DNA of 16,706 nucleotides from CABZJG01 sp965659715 (GCA_965659715.1 CBFHXE010000055.1:1-16706), one strand, 5' to 3'. Positions 1 to 7,591 are shown, numbered from the stretch's first letter. Numbers and translations: made by a program. Notes: generated from the sequence alone by a model not told the origin.

Positions 1-840
1 AATTCCAGGTGTTCCAGCCTCAAACATCATTGGTGGATCATTATAGATCACGTTGTCTTTGTGAACTTCGCGGATCATATCGCCGCCGCCCATAAACGGT
101 CGCATTTCAAGCATCCGGTCTTTGTGAATAAAGATAGCACCAGAGCCCGAAGGCCCACAAAGCTTATGGCCTGTGATCGCATAAAAGTCGCAGCCAATGT
201 CTGAAATATCTACAGGCATATGTGCCGCGGCCTGCGAGCCATCTACCAATACGGGTACACCTCTGCTTGCGGCCGCAGAGCAGATGGATTTCACATCCAC
301 TTTGGACCCCAGCACATTCGACATATGGGTGACGGCAATGAGCCGGGTTTTTGGCGCAATAGCATCGATGACCGCTTGCGGATCAAGTGCGCCCCTGTCA
401 TCGATATCAACCCATGTTAGCTTGATACCATAGCGTTCGCGCAAAAACTGCCAGGGGACGATATTGGCGTGATGCTCCATAACGCTTAAAATTATTTCAT
501 CGCCCGGCTGCATCACATTCATTGCCCAGCCATAGGCAACCGTATTGATCCCTTCGGTTGTTCCCGAGTTTAAAACAATCTGATCTTCATCAGGAACATT
601 GAGAAATCTGGCGACAATGCCGCGTACTGCTTCATACTTATCCGTTGCCAGATTGCTGAGAAAATGCAGCCCGCGATGCACATTGGCATACTCGTTTGAA
701 TAGGCATTAGAGATGGCATCAATTACCACTTGGGGCTTTTGGGATGATGCCCCATTATCCAGATAAACCAATGGTTTATTATTAACCTGCCGGTGCAGAA
801 TGGGAAAATCAGCACGGATTTTCTCAACGTCAAACCCCAT
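1..840 (-). CDS. sufS: Cysteine desulfurase SufS (partial, C-terminus off window)
   Basis: This is a PLP-dependent cysteine desulfurase that removes sulfur from L-cysteine and supplies it to the cytosolic SufBCD scaffold. The 280 codons present begin MGFDVEKIRADFPIL and show the SufS fold: YLDNGASSQKP near residue 28, the VHRGLHFLS region, VMEHHANIVPW with the PLP-stacking histidine, and the Schiff-base lysine in AITGHKLCGPSG. That lysine is residue 226, the same number as in E. coli SufS. The catalytic cysteine loop and the rest of the C-terminus lie beyond the left edge. The ATG at 840 overlaps the end of the upstream membrane gene by 11 nt, which suggests translational coupling. The gene is the most distal visible member of the suf operon. 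Family assignment is firm. Being cut is due to the window, not a mutation. Confidence 0.97.
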   Translation of the reverse strand, partial: MGFDVEKIRADFPILHRQVNNKPLVYLDNGASSQKPQVVIDAISNAYSNEYANVHRGLHFLSNLATDKYEAVRGIVARFLNVPDEDQIVLNSGTTEGINTVAYGWAMNVMQPGDEIILSVMEHHANIVPWQFLRERYGIKLTWVDIDDRGALDPQAVIDAIAPKTRLIAVTHMSNVLGSKVDVKSICSAAASRGVPVLVDGSQAAAHMPVDISDIGCDFYAITGHKLCGPSGSGAIFIHKDRMLEMRPFMGGGDMIREVHKDNVIYNDPPMMFEAGTPGI

Positions 841-1420
841 TGATGCCACCCCCGAAAATGCCAAATAATGAGATCATAAAAAAGAGGCCAAGCATTCCAA
901 CCATGGTTCCCAAAAATGCAACCAGCGTTGATTTCATCATATTGTCAAACTTATGCACCTCATCAATGAAGGCTATAAAAATCCAAAAAGACCACCCAAT
1001 TAAGCCAAATTGTACAAACGTCACCAGTATTGTTGGCAAAATCAGAGTGAAATAAGAAACCACTTGCATGCCTAGCTGCACAACTTGCAGCCAAGCAATC
1101 AAGGCCATCACCAGACGGAAACTCCCTTGCCCAGAGAGCTTTTGACCAATCCAAGAAATACCAAGGGCGGTGGCCAATGTAAGCACGGTGACAATTGCCG
1201 CAAATTGCCAAGGTGATCCAAGCAATCCCACTCGGGCTTCTGCACCATAAAAAACAGCATCAAAGCCAAAAATTAAAACAGTGCTGGCGCAAACCGTTGC
1301 CAAAAATAAAGAAAAAATCGCATCATAGGATAGGTCCAGAGCCAAAAACTGCCTTGCTGCGGCTTTGGGTTCAACAAAACTCTGTCGAAACAGCATTTGT
1401 ATATCGACACTAGACGTCAT
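830..1420 (-). CDS. YIP1-like membrane protein in the suf operon (second of two)
   Basis: This is a 196-residue integral membrane protein. A longer reading frame extends upstream to 1579, but the ATG at 1420 (MTSSVDIQML) overlaps the previous gene's stop as ATGA, so I take it as the start. A short N-terminal segment with EPKAAARQFLALDL is followed by about five hydrophobic segments, near residues 33-53, 70-92, 104-122, 123-150 and 164-188, and a glycine-rich tail ending GGGINGV. The EPKAAARQ-type N-terminus plus the helix pattern resembles bacterial YIP1-family proteins, recalled from memory and not searched. No catalytic motif is visible. It lies between sufD and sufS with tight overlaps on both sides, so it is co-expressed with Fe-S assembly. 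A role in that pathway is inference only. Confidence 0.85.
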   Translation of the reverse strand: MTSSVDIQMLFRQSFVEPKAAARQFLALDLSYDAIFSLFLATVCASTVLIFGFDAVFYGAEARVGLLGSPWQFAAIVTVLTLATALGISWIGQKLSGQGSFRLVMALIAWLQVVQLGMQVVSYFTLILPTILVTFVQFGLIGWSFWIFIAFIDEVHKFDNMMKSTLVAFLGTMVGMLGLFFMISLFGIFGGGINGV

Positions 1421-1902
1421 TCTGGCTGATGTCCCGTAGCCCGAAGACCGGCAATGACAAACCAAATAAAACTTGCCAGCCAGATCACTTCGACAAAGGT
1501 TTTCATCGCCGAGGCCCCAATAAATCCACCAATTATCCCAACCACAAGCAGCAAAGGTGCCGTGGCCAGAAAGGCCCAAAATATTGCAGTTCTTGTTTGA
1601 GCGCCCGAGCGTTTTGATCCCACAAGATAGCCGATAAACTGAACCAGCCCAGCCAAAATGTAGAACAGTAACGGGGCCAGAAAAATCCAGGCATATAACG
1701 CTCCACCTATCAACATATCAAGCGCCTGCCCTTCAATAAAAGACTGCCTCGCCAATCGGGGCCACTGTGCAATGAAGGCAATAACACAGCCGCCGGCTAA
1801 GAACCCCAACGCCCTATCTTCGCGCGCTCCATTGGCCATAAATTGTGCGACGACGACCTGCGGACGGTGATAACTTCTAATAATATTCCCGATCAAAGAC
1901 AT
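1417..1902 (-). CDS. YIP1-like membrane protein in the suf operon (first of two)
   Basis: This is a 161-residue membrane protein starting MSLIGNIIRSYHRPQVVVAQFM. An amphipathic N-terminus is followed by hydrophobic stretches near residues 31-47, 62-95, 106-130 and 137-152, and the C-terminus is short and polar (LRATGHQPE). The layout, a short 'RP..V..QF' leader followed by four or five helices, matches small YIP1-family proteins of Rhodobacterales as I remember them. The ATG at 1902 lies one base after the sufD stop, and its own stop overlaps the next gene's ATG. The overlap and shared architecture suggest the pair arose by an old duplication or works as a heteromer, but the sequences have diverged too far for me to prove that by eye. 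The function is unknown. Confidence 0.83.
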   Translation of the reverse strand: MSLIGNIIRSYHRPQVVVAQFMANGAREDRALGFLAGGCVIAFIAQWPRLARQSFIEGQALDMLIGGALYAWIFLAPLLFYILAGLVQFIGYLVGSKRSGAQTRTAIFWAFLATAPLLLVVGIIGGFIGASAMKTFVEVIWLASFIWFVIAGLRATGHQPE

Positions 1903-1903
1903 C

Positions 1904-3190
1904 TTACATGCGCCGCCTTGCTAGCCAGCCTTCAAGCCATTCTACAACGCACTCTCTGAGCTGAGCATCATCAATTTCATTCACCGCTTCCGCTAGAAAA
2001 GACAAAGTGAGCATATCGGTCGCCATTGCCTGCGCAACGCCGCGAGACCGAAGATAAAAGAGTGCATCTTCGTCTACCGCGCCAGATGTAGAGCCGTGCG
2101 AACACGCGACATCATCTGCATAGATCTCTAACTCAGGCTTGGCGAGAAACTGGCTATCCTCATCCAGCAACAGGGATTGACTGATTTGATAGCCATCCGT
2201 TTTTTGTGCATGCTGTTTGACTAAAATCTTGCCCTGGAAAACGCCGGTCGCTCCGTTTCGGAGTACTTTTTTAAAAACCTGACGACTTTCGCATCCCACT
2301 GCATCATGGGTGACAAATACGGTATCGTCGTGCACAAAGTCCCCATCACCAACGCAGGCACCTGCGACATGGGCAATGCCATCATCACCAAGCAGTTCAA
2401 TAACACATTCATTGCGGGTCAGAGCACCGTTTGCAGTCAGTGTGAAAGACTTAAAGCTGCTTTCTTTGTTCAACCGCGCAAAGTGGTGCGTTACTGCAAG
2501 CCGTTGATGATCGCGGCCTTGAATTCGAACATGACGGAAACTTCCCGCAGCCTCGATATCAGTTTCCAACACCAAATTGCTGCGCGCTCCAACAGCGCCA
2601 CTTTCCAAGAAAGATAAAGACGCCCCGCTATCCACTTTTACAATATGATGAAGCATCACATCACAGCTTTGGTTTTGCCGCAAATAAATCAGATGCACAG
2701 GTTTTGATGTGGCGCCCTTTGCATGCACCAAAACCCCGTCTTCGGCCAAGGCAGTATTCAGCGCCGCCAAAGGGCGTTCAACCGGTGACTGTCCGGCAGA
2801 TTCTAAATGGCCAAAAATATCCGACGCCCAATGTCCATCTTGAGCTCGGGTTTGAGATAAAAGCTCAATGCTTACATCATGCCCGTCCAATTCATCCGAT
2901 AAGTCTGGCGAAAACACACCATCGACAAACACTATTTTAATCTGGTCAAAGCCCGAAAATATCGCTTGATCTTCGCTGCTCAACAGTGCCGCTGTCGGCG
3001 CCGCTGCCTCAGTCAGCCTATCTGGCCGTGTATATTTCCAATATTCGTCACGCCGGTTTGGCAAGCCCATTGATTGCACGCGAGCCCGCGCGTCTGCACG
3101 CTGTTGAGCTGACCAACCTTTATCAGTTTGATTTTCTGCGCGGTCCAGCCAGAGATCAAGCAATGCGTTATTAGGCTCGACAAACCCCAT
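1904..3190 (-). CDS. sufD: Fe-S cluster assembly protein SufD
   Basis: SufD is the SufB-like subunit of the SufBC2D scaffold on which nascent Fe-S clusters form in the cytosol. The protein is 428 residues, close to the family norm. The N-terminal helical part contains NRRDEYWKYTRP (about 46-57), the conserved 'EEWKYT' element. The middle is beta-helical, and the C-terminus carries ELEIYADDVACSHGST followed by ALFYLRSRG. H365 in CSHG aligns with the E. coli SufD histidine (H360) implicated in cluster assembly. The ATG at 3190 directly follows the sufC TAG, and a GGAGG within the sufC tail lies 8 nt upstream, so the start is well supported and coupled. Only the C-terminal part is strongly conserved, as is usual for SufD. 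Confidence 0.96.
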   Translation of the reverse strand: MGFVEPNNALLDLWLDRAENQTDKGWSAQQRADARARVQSMGLPNRRDEYWKYTRPDRLTEAAAPTAALLSSEDQAIFSGFDQIKIVFVDGVFSPDLSDELDGHDVSIELLSQTRAQDGHWASDIFGHLESAGQSPVERPLAALNTALAEDGVLVHAKGATSKPVHLIYLRQNQSCDVMLHHIVKVDSGASLSFLESGAVGARSNLVLETDIEAAGSFRHVRIQGRDHQRLAVTHHFARLNKESSFKSFTLTANGALTRNECVIELLGDDGIAHVAGACVGDGDFVHDDTVFVTHDAVGCESRQVFKKVLRNGATGVFQGKILVKQHAQKTDGYQISQSLLLDEDSQFLAKPELEIYADDVACSHGSTSGAVDEDALFYLRSRGVAQAMATDMLTLSFLAEAVNEIDDAQLRECVVEWLEGWLARRRM

Positions 3191-3946
3191 CTAGGCGACC
3201 TCCGCAAGAATGTCTGAGTAGCCGTTGGTTTCAACTTCTAAGGCAAGTTCAGGACCGCCTGTTTTCACAATCTTTCCAGCAGCCATAATGTGAACAACAT
3301 CAGGCGCAATATGATCTAACAGCCGTTGATAATGGGTAATGACCAAAAATCCGCGATTTTCATCCCGCAAAGCATTAACTCCACGCGCAACAAGTTTCAT
3401 CGCATCAACATCAAGACCACTATCAGTTTCATCTAAAATGCACATTTTAGGTTCTAAAAGAGCCATTTGAAGAATTTCATTTCGCTTTTTCTCACCGCCA
3501 GAAAAGCCAACATTGACCGGGCGCTTGAGCATATCCGCGTCAATTTTCAAACTCTTCGCTTTTTCCCGCACAACTCGAAGGAACTCTGCCGCACTCATTT
3601 CTTCCTCTCCGCGCATCTTGCGCTGGGAATTTAGCGCCGTGCGTAGAAAGGTCATATTTCCAACTCCGGGTATTTCAACCGGATACTGAAACGCTAAAAA
3701 TAGCCCCGCAGCAGCCCGTTCCTCGGGTTCGAAGTCGAGTATCTCTTCGCCCCGAAGCGTCACGCTTCCATCTGTGACCTGATAGCCAGCTTTGCCGCTT
3801 AAAACGTATGAAAGTGTTGATTTCCCAGATCCGTTAGGGCCCATAATGGCATGCACTTTGCCGGCCTCAACCTTGAGATCAACACCTTTCAGGATTTGTT
3901 TGTCTTCTTCTTCCAAAGAAACGTGTAAGTTTTTTATGTCCAGCAT
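3191..3946 (-). CDS. sufC: Fe-S cluster assembly ATPase SufC
   Basis: SufC is the ABC-type ATPase of the SufBCD scaffold. It is soluble, and ATP binding dimerises it and remodels SufB-SufD. With the start at MLDIKNL the protein has 251 residues. It shows Walker A GPNGSGKST (36-44), Q-loop glutamine 87 in LAFQYP, the SufC-specific signature GFSGGEKKRNE (147-157), Walker B CILDETDSGLD (169-179) and switch histidine 205 in ITHY. A GTG at 3961 would add five residues, but AAGGA at 3954-3958 sits 7 nt before the ATG at 3946, so I prefer the ATG. The gene follows the ybjQ-like gene by 50 nt and touches sufD. All catalytic residues are intact. Confidence 0.98.
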   Translation of the reverse strand: MLDIKNLHVSLEEEDKQILKGVDLKVEAGKVHAIMGPNGSGKSTLSYVLSGKAGYQVTDGSVTLRGEEILDFEPEERAAAGLFLAFQYPVEIPGVGNMTFLRTALNSQRKMRGEEEMSAAEFLRVVREKAKSLKIDADMLKRPVNVGFSGGEKKRNEILQMALLEPKMCILDETDSGLDVDAMKLVARGVNALRDENRGFLVITHYQRLLDHIAPDVVHIMAAGKIVKTGGPELALEVETNGYSDILAEVA

Positions 3947-3953
3947 TCCAGTT

Positions 3954-3958
3954 TCCTT
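3954..3958 (-). promoter_or_regulatory. Ribosome binding site fixing the sufC start
   Basis: AAGGA on the minus strand lies 7 nt upstream of the ATG at 3946. It would fall inside the coding region if the GTG at 3961 were used, which argues for the shorter SufC. Confidence 0.7.
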
Positions 3959-3996
3959 CACGGGGTCTTTGTGGCCTGTCTATGTTACGGTTAGGG

Positions 3997-4308
3997 TTAA
4001 ATTACAACCGCTGTTCCGCTTACGGACACCATGAGCATCGACTGCCCGACCACTTCATAATCTAAATCAACGCCAACAACAGCGTTTCCACCTTTGTTTT
4101 TTGCGCTCTCTTCTAACTCTTGCATTGCGACTTCACGCGCCTCTGCCAATTTTGTTTCATAGGCGCCTGACCGTCCCCCAATAACATCGGTGATCGATGC
4201 AAAGATATCACGTACTACATTGGCGCCCATAATCGCCTCACCGACCACAACACCGCGGTATTCTTTAATTGCTTGCCCTTCGATATTGGGCGTGGTGGTG
4301 ATAATCAT
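3997..4308 (-). CDS. YbjQ-family (UPF0145, 'heavy-metal-binding') protein
   Basis: This is a small 103-residue protein of the YbjQ/UPF0145 family. The family forms compact, probably pentameric barrels, and its biochemical role is not established; the 'heavy-metal-binding' name is a database label. Diagnostic features are the N-terminus MIITTTPNIEGQ, GEAIMGANVVRDIFASITDVIGGRSGAYE (residues about 24-52), AREVAMQELEESA, and the end NAVVGVDLDYEVVGQSMLMVSVSGTAVVI. There is no cysteine or histidine, so direct thiol or His metal binding is unlikely. An ATG at 4317 is possible, but the SD AAGGA at 4317-4321 is correctly spaced (8 nt) only for 4308, and family members usually begin MI.TTT. It sits between sufB (118-nt gap) and sufC (50-nt gap), so it is presumably transcribed with suf. 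Confidence 0.93.
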   Translation of the reverse strand: MIITTTPNIEGQAIKEYRGVVVGEAIMGANVVRDIFASITDVIGGRSGAYETKLAEAREVAMQELEESAKNKGGNAVVGVDLDYEVVGQSMLMVSVSGTAVVI

Positions 4309-4316
4309 TTGCTGCA

Positions 4317-4321
4317 TCCTT
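4317..4321 (-). promoter_or_regulatory. Ribosome binding site deciding the ybjQ-like start
   Basis: AAGGA is spaced 8 nt from the ATG at 4308 but directly abuts the upstream ATG at 4317, so the shorter 103-residue product is favoured. Confidence 0.65.
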
Positions 4322-4426
4322 TTTCTTGTTTAGAGACTTTTAGAAAGCCCCTTTGGGTCATAAATATGTGACTTCCAAAATCCCAATCTTTGAATGAATT
4401 GAGAAATGAAAACCTTGGTCTCTTTG

Positions 4427-5950
4427 CTAACCAACTGAACCTTCGAGCGATATTGCCACCAACTGCTGTGCCTCCATGGCAAACTCCATTGGGAGCGCCT
4501 GCAGCACTTCTTTACAAAACCCGTTCACAACCAAGGCCACAGCCGCTTCTTCATCCATGCCGCGCTGGCGGCAATAAAACAGCTGATCATCATCTACTTT
4601 TGAGGTCGTTGCCTCATGCTCGGCACGCGAAGAGTTATTTCTGACTTCAATATACGGAACAGTGTGCGCGCCGCAATTTCCACCAATGAGCAAACTGTCA
4701 CATTGAGTGTAATTTCGGCTGTTTTTGGCTTTTGGGTGCATGGACACCAAACCGCGATATGTGTTTTGAGCAACGCCGGCAGAGATACCTTTGGAAACAA
4801 TGCGGGACTTGGTATTTTGCCCAAGGTGTACCATTTTCGTGCCGGTATCTGCCTGTTGGTGATTATTGGCAATTGCGATCGAATAAAATTCGCCCTGTGA
4901 TTCATTGCCGCGCAAAATACATGACGGGTATTTCCAAGTTACAGCAGAGCCGGTTTCCACCTGCGTCCACATAACCTTTGCCCGATCACCGCGACAATCA
5001 GCACGCTTCGTTACAAAATTATAAATTCCACCATTGCCGTCTTCATCTCCGGGGAACCAATTTTGAACTGTGGAATATTTAACTTCCGCATCTTCTTCGA
5101 CAATGATTTCGACCACTGCAGCGTGAAGTTGCGCGGCATCACGCTTTGGCGCGGTGCAGCCTTCTAAATAACTGACATAAGAGCCTTTATCGGCAATGAT
5201 TAAAGTGCGCTCAAACTGCCCTGTATTTTCTGCATTGATCCTAAAATAGGTGCTCAATTCCATAGGGCAGCGGACGCCCGGTGGGATGTAGACAAACGAT
5301 CCATCCGAAAAAACAGCGCTATTGAGGGTAGCAAAATAGTTATCTGACACTGGAACAACCGTGCCCAAGTATTTTTTCACCAGATCCGGATATTCTTTAA
5401 TCGCCTCGGAAATTGAACAGAATATAACCCCTGCTTTTTTAAGCTCGGCTTGAAAAGTGGTGCCGACAGAAACACTATCAAACACGGCATCCACAGCGAC
5501 CTTGCGGCCTTCTGCCGGGGCATTTTCTGCGCCCTCGACCCCCGCTAAAATCATTTGCTCTTTGAGGGGAATACCTAGTTTTTCATAGGTGGCAAGCAAT
5601 TTTGGATCGACCTCATCCAAAGATTTGGGCTTTTCAATCATGGATTTTGGACGGGCATAATAATATAAGTCCTGAAAATCTATTTCAGGATAGCTGACCA
5701 TCGCCCATGTAGGCTCTTTCAAGCACTCCCACCGTTCAAGAGCCTGCAAGCGCCAGTCCGTCATCCATTGTGGTTCGTCATTATTTTTGGAAATCAATTT
5801 TACAATGTCTGGATTCACGCCTTTCGGGGCATAATCCATTTCGATCTCGGTATTCCAGCCGTGCTTGTAAGTTTGACCAACCTCATGAACTGCTTCCACA
5901 GTTTTTTGATCGACCCCATCCTTGACCTCGATTTTATCCAAAGTTGCCAT
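4427..5950 (-). CDS. sufB: Fe-S cluster assembly scaffold SufB
   Basis: SufB is the main scaffold subunit of SufBC2D. It receives persulfide sulfur and builds the cluster with SufD. The protein has 507 residues, slightly longer than the 495 of E. coli. Hallmarks are YAPKGVNPDIV near the N-terminus, SVYIPPGVRCPMELSTYFRIN-like text (seen as FVYIPPGVRCPMELSTYFR), EGCTAPKRDAAQLHAAVVE and YTQCDSLLIGGNCGAHTVPY. C417 aligns with E. coli C405, the sulfur acceptor, and E446 in RAEHEATT aligns with E434. The C-terminus ends ISLEGSVG. The ATG at 5950 has AGGAG at 5958-5962, 7 nt upstream and inside the preceding desulfurase gene, which overlaps by 17 nt. All assembly-critical residues are present. Confidence 0.98.
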   Translation of the reverse strand: MATLDKIEVKDGVDQKTVEAVHEVGQTYKHGWNTEIEMDYAPKGVNPDIVKLISKNNDEPQWMTDWRLQALERWECLKEPTWAMVSYPEIDFQDLYYYARPKSMIEKPKSLDEVDPKLLATYEKLGIPLKEQMILAGVEGAENAPAEGRKVAVDAVFDSVSVGTTFQAELKKAGVIFCSISEAIKEYPDLVKKYLGTVVPVSDNYFATLNSAVFSDGSFVYIPPGVRCPMELSTYFRINAENTGQFERTLIIADKGSYVSYLEGCTAPKRDAAQLHAAVVEIIVEEDAEVKYSTVQNWFPGDEDGNGGIYNFVTKRADCRGDRAKVMWTQVETGSAVTWKYPSCILRGNESQGEFYSIAIANNHQQADTGTKMVHLGQNTKSRIVSKGISAGVAQNTYRGLVSMHPKAKNSRNYTQCDSLLIGGNCGAHTVPYIEVRNNSSRAEHEATTSKVDDDQLFYCRQRGMDEEAAVALVVNGFCKEVLQALPMEFAMEAQQLVAISLEGSVG

Positions 5951-7019
5951 TCAAGGTCTCCTGTTCATCTTTAGCTATCATAGCGCGATCAGCCCATTTT
6001 TTATATTGCTTTGACCAGCTCTCAACCAGCCAGTCGATGTCCTTTTGTCGGGTTTCAGGCCCCAAACTGACCCGCAAGGCAGATTCCGTACTGCTTGCCC
6101 CAAATCCCATAGCCCGCAAAACGCGGCTTTCTTTTACTTTGCCACTTGAACAAGCCGATCCTGCAGAAACGGCCAGACCAGCCAAATCCATCTGCATCAC
6201 TTGTGTTTCACCTTTCCACCCTTGGGTCACCATGCAAGACGTATTTGGCAATCTAGGTCGCGATTTCCCTATAAAAATAGTAGACGCAGATATTTGTTCA
6301 ATACTATTTTCTAGAATGTTTCTAAGTTTTTCAACATGCGCCCAAACCCCCTGCTCAACATCGCGGATTGCGGCCTCTGCAGCCGCCCCAAAACCAGCGA
6401 TGCCAACAAGGTTTTCAGTGCCCGAGCGCCGCCCCATTTCTTGGCCGCCGCCCTTGATCTGAGCTGCGAGTTCGGTTCCACGCTTAATCACCAAAGCACC
6501 GACCCCTTTCGGGCCTCCTATTTTATGCGCTGAGATCAGTCCCATTTGAGCCCCGGTCCAATTGAAGGCAACGGGCAGTTTGCCAAAGGCTTGGGTCATA
6601 TCGCAGACCGCCACCCCTTCGGGTAAAGATTGGAGTATGCCCGTTTCTGAGTTGGCCAATTGCACTGCACTTCTTTCAGGTTCGGGAACTGCGATTTGTC
6701 CTTTCTTATCAACACTTAAGTCAGTTTTGCACCATGCACGTACAGCTTCATGCTCGACATCAGCGCAGCGAAGAGCGCGACCATGCAACGCCAGACCAGC
6801 TGCTTCAGTCGCCCCAGATGTAAAAATAATATCCGCGCCTTGGGCCCCCAAGGCTTGCGCTATTTGCTCACGCGCTCGCTCAAGAATTGCCTTTGCGTCC
6901 CGCCCCTCAGCATGCACAGAAGACGGATTACCCACGCAATCCATTGCCTGAACCATCGCTTGCCTTGCCTCTGACCTCAGCGGGGCGCTGGCATTATAGT
7001 CGAAATAGGCACGCTCCAT
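5934..7019 (-). CDS. NifS/IscS-like cysteine desulfurase, second desulfurase of the operon
   Basis: This is a class V aminotransferase of the NifS/IscS group, 361 residues. It starts ERAYFDYNASAPLR, the IscS/NifS 'YLDNNATTP' region, and has TSGATEAAGLALHG (68-80), EHEAV (90-94) and the PLP-lysine motif ISAHKIGGPKG with K166. GGGQEMGRRSGTENL (190-204) and the catalytic cysteine loop VSAGSACSSGKV with C290 follow. It differs from classical IscS in places: NSETG instead of NNETG, and CDMTQAFGK instead of HVDAAQAAGK. It is shorter than E. coli IscS (404 aa). A GTG at 7022 could add one residue, but the ATG at 7019 overlaps the iscR TGA by one base. It lies directly after iscR, so it belongs to the same operon as sufS, which is a different subgroup. 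Confidence 0.93.
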   Translation of the reverse strand: MERAYFDYNASAPLRSEARQAMVQAMDCVGNPSSVHAEGRDAKAILERAREQIAQALGAQGADIIFTSGATEAAGLALHGRALRCADVEHEAVRAWCKTDLSVDKKGQIAVPEPERSAVQLANSETGILQSLPEGVAVCDMTQAFGKLPVAFNWTGAQMGLISAHKIGGPKGVGALVIKRGTELAAQIKGGGQEMGRRSGTENLVGIAGFGAAAEAAIRDVEQGVWAHVEKLRNILENSIEQISASTIFIGKSRPRLPNTSCMVTQGWKGETQVMQMDLAGLAVSAGSACSSGKVKESRVLRAMGFGASSTESALRVSLGPETRQKDIDWLVESWSKQYKKWADRAMIAKDEQETLNGNFG

Positions 7020-7477
7020 CACTCATCAACAACAGCAAAAATATTCGGAACCGCCGGACAGGGCACAAGATCGTTTTCGATCACGTCCGACAAGCGTGTT
7101 TGATGCAAGAACACATAAACATGAGCGCTAAGCCCCTCCCAAAGGCGGTTGGTTAGCGATTGAGACTTGCTACCAGATAGACCGCCGGATGCACCTGCGC
7201 CCTTATACAAAGCATCCACTGTTTCATCGACGGCCGAAAGGACGTCAATCACTCGTATTTCATGCATTGACTTTGCCAGTCGGTAGCCTCCGCTTGGCCC
7301 CCGAACCGAATCTACTAGCCCTTTGCGGCGCAATTTCACAAATAATTGCTCAAGATATGCCAATGAAATGTCTTGTCTTTTTGCAATATCACCCAGCGTA
7401 ACCAATTCCTGACCACTCTGCATAGCTATATCCGTCAAGGCGACCATAGCATAGCGCCCTTTTGTACTTAGTTTCAT
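7019..7477 (-). CDS. iscR: Rrf2-family iron-sulfur regulator IscR (single-cysteine type)
   Basis: IscR is a winged-helix regulator that adjusts Fe-S biogenesis genes to cluster or iron supply. The 152-residue protein begins MKLSTKGRYAMVALTDIA. Its recognition helix region SLAYLEQLFVKLRRKGLVDSVRGPSGGYRL keeps E43, which affects site discrimination in E. coli IscR. The loop that carries three cysteine ligands in E. coli IscR is here KGAGASGGLSGSKSQS, with none. The only cysteine is C140 near the end (LVPCPAVPN). From memory, Rhodobacter sphaeroides IscR likewise has a single cysteine and still binds a cluster and represses. The gene leads the suf operon behind a promoter with IscR-like and Irr-like sites, which implies autoregulation. 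A 5' UTR of roughly 80 nt is predicted. The ribosome site (GGGAAAG) is weak. Confidence 0.95.
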   Translation of the reverse strand: MKLSTKGRYAMVALTDIAMQSGQELVTLGDIAKRQDISLAYLEQLFVKLRRKGLVDSVRGPSGGYRLAKSMHEIRVIDVLSAVDETVDALYKGAGASGGLSGSKSQSLTNRLWEGLSAHVYVFLHQTRLSDVIENDLVPCPAVPNIFAVVDE

Positions 7478-7553
7478 TTAGCTTTCCCGCAAATTGATTG
7501 ACCTGACGGCCAGCAACGCTTATCTGCATGACAACCGAACAACCTTGTCCGTG

Positions 7554-7570
7554 TTTAGAATTATTCTAAA
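7554..7570. promoter_or_regulatory. Irr box / iron control element (ICE) at the suf promoter
   Basis: A perfect interrupted palindrome, TTTAGAA-TTA-TTCTAAA, equals the ICE consensus TTTAGAA-N3-TTCTAAA that I recall for the heme-responsive regulator Irr in rhizobia and relatives. It covers the -10 and the predicted start of the minus-strand iscR promoter. Occupation would therefore be expected to repress suf when iron or heme is low. This is a sequence match only. Confidence 0.68.
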
Positions 7571-7591
7571 TTAGCCGACTGGTTTTGTCAA
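7563..7591 (-). promoter_or_regulatory. Predicted sigma70 promoter of the iscR-suf operon
   Basis: On the minus strand, a consensus -35 TTGACA (7586-7591) is followed by a 17-bp spacer and the -10 TAGAAT (7563-7568), one mismatch from TATAAT. Transcription would start near 7556, giving a leader of about 80 nt before iscR. It is the best promoter match in the window, and both elements lie inside operator-like sequences. Confidence 0.7.

Noticed and set aside
831..840. Ten-base repeat caaaccccat at the starts of both sufS and sufD (also 3181-3190)
   Set aside because: It is explained by both proteins beginning Met-Gly-Phe, with no extension beyond ten bases, so not a mobile or regulatory repeat.
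1420..1579. Longer N-terminus for the second membrane protein (start at 1579)
   Set aside because: The extension lies fully inside the upstream gene in another frame, has no hydrophobic or conserved text, and the ATGA overlap at 1420 gives a better start.
4357..4372. GTCA-N8-TGAC inverted repeat between the ybjQ-like gene and sufB
   Set aside because: It has only four-base arms with no fit to a known regulator and no T-run for termination. It is expected by chance in an AT-rich gap.
5944..6462. Plus-strand reading frame of 172 codons across the desulfurase gene
   Set aside because: It is antisense to the conserved PLP and cysteine regions, has no family resemblance, and is probably chance.
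7441..7529. Upstream ATG in the iscR leader (ATG at 7529, minus strand) as a leader peptide gene
   Set aside because: It has no ribosome site and runs out of frame well into iscR without a composition signal. It is probably chance.
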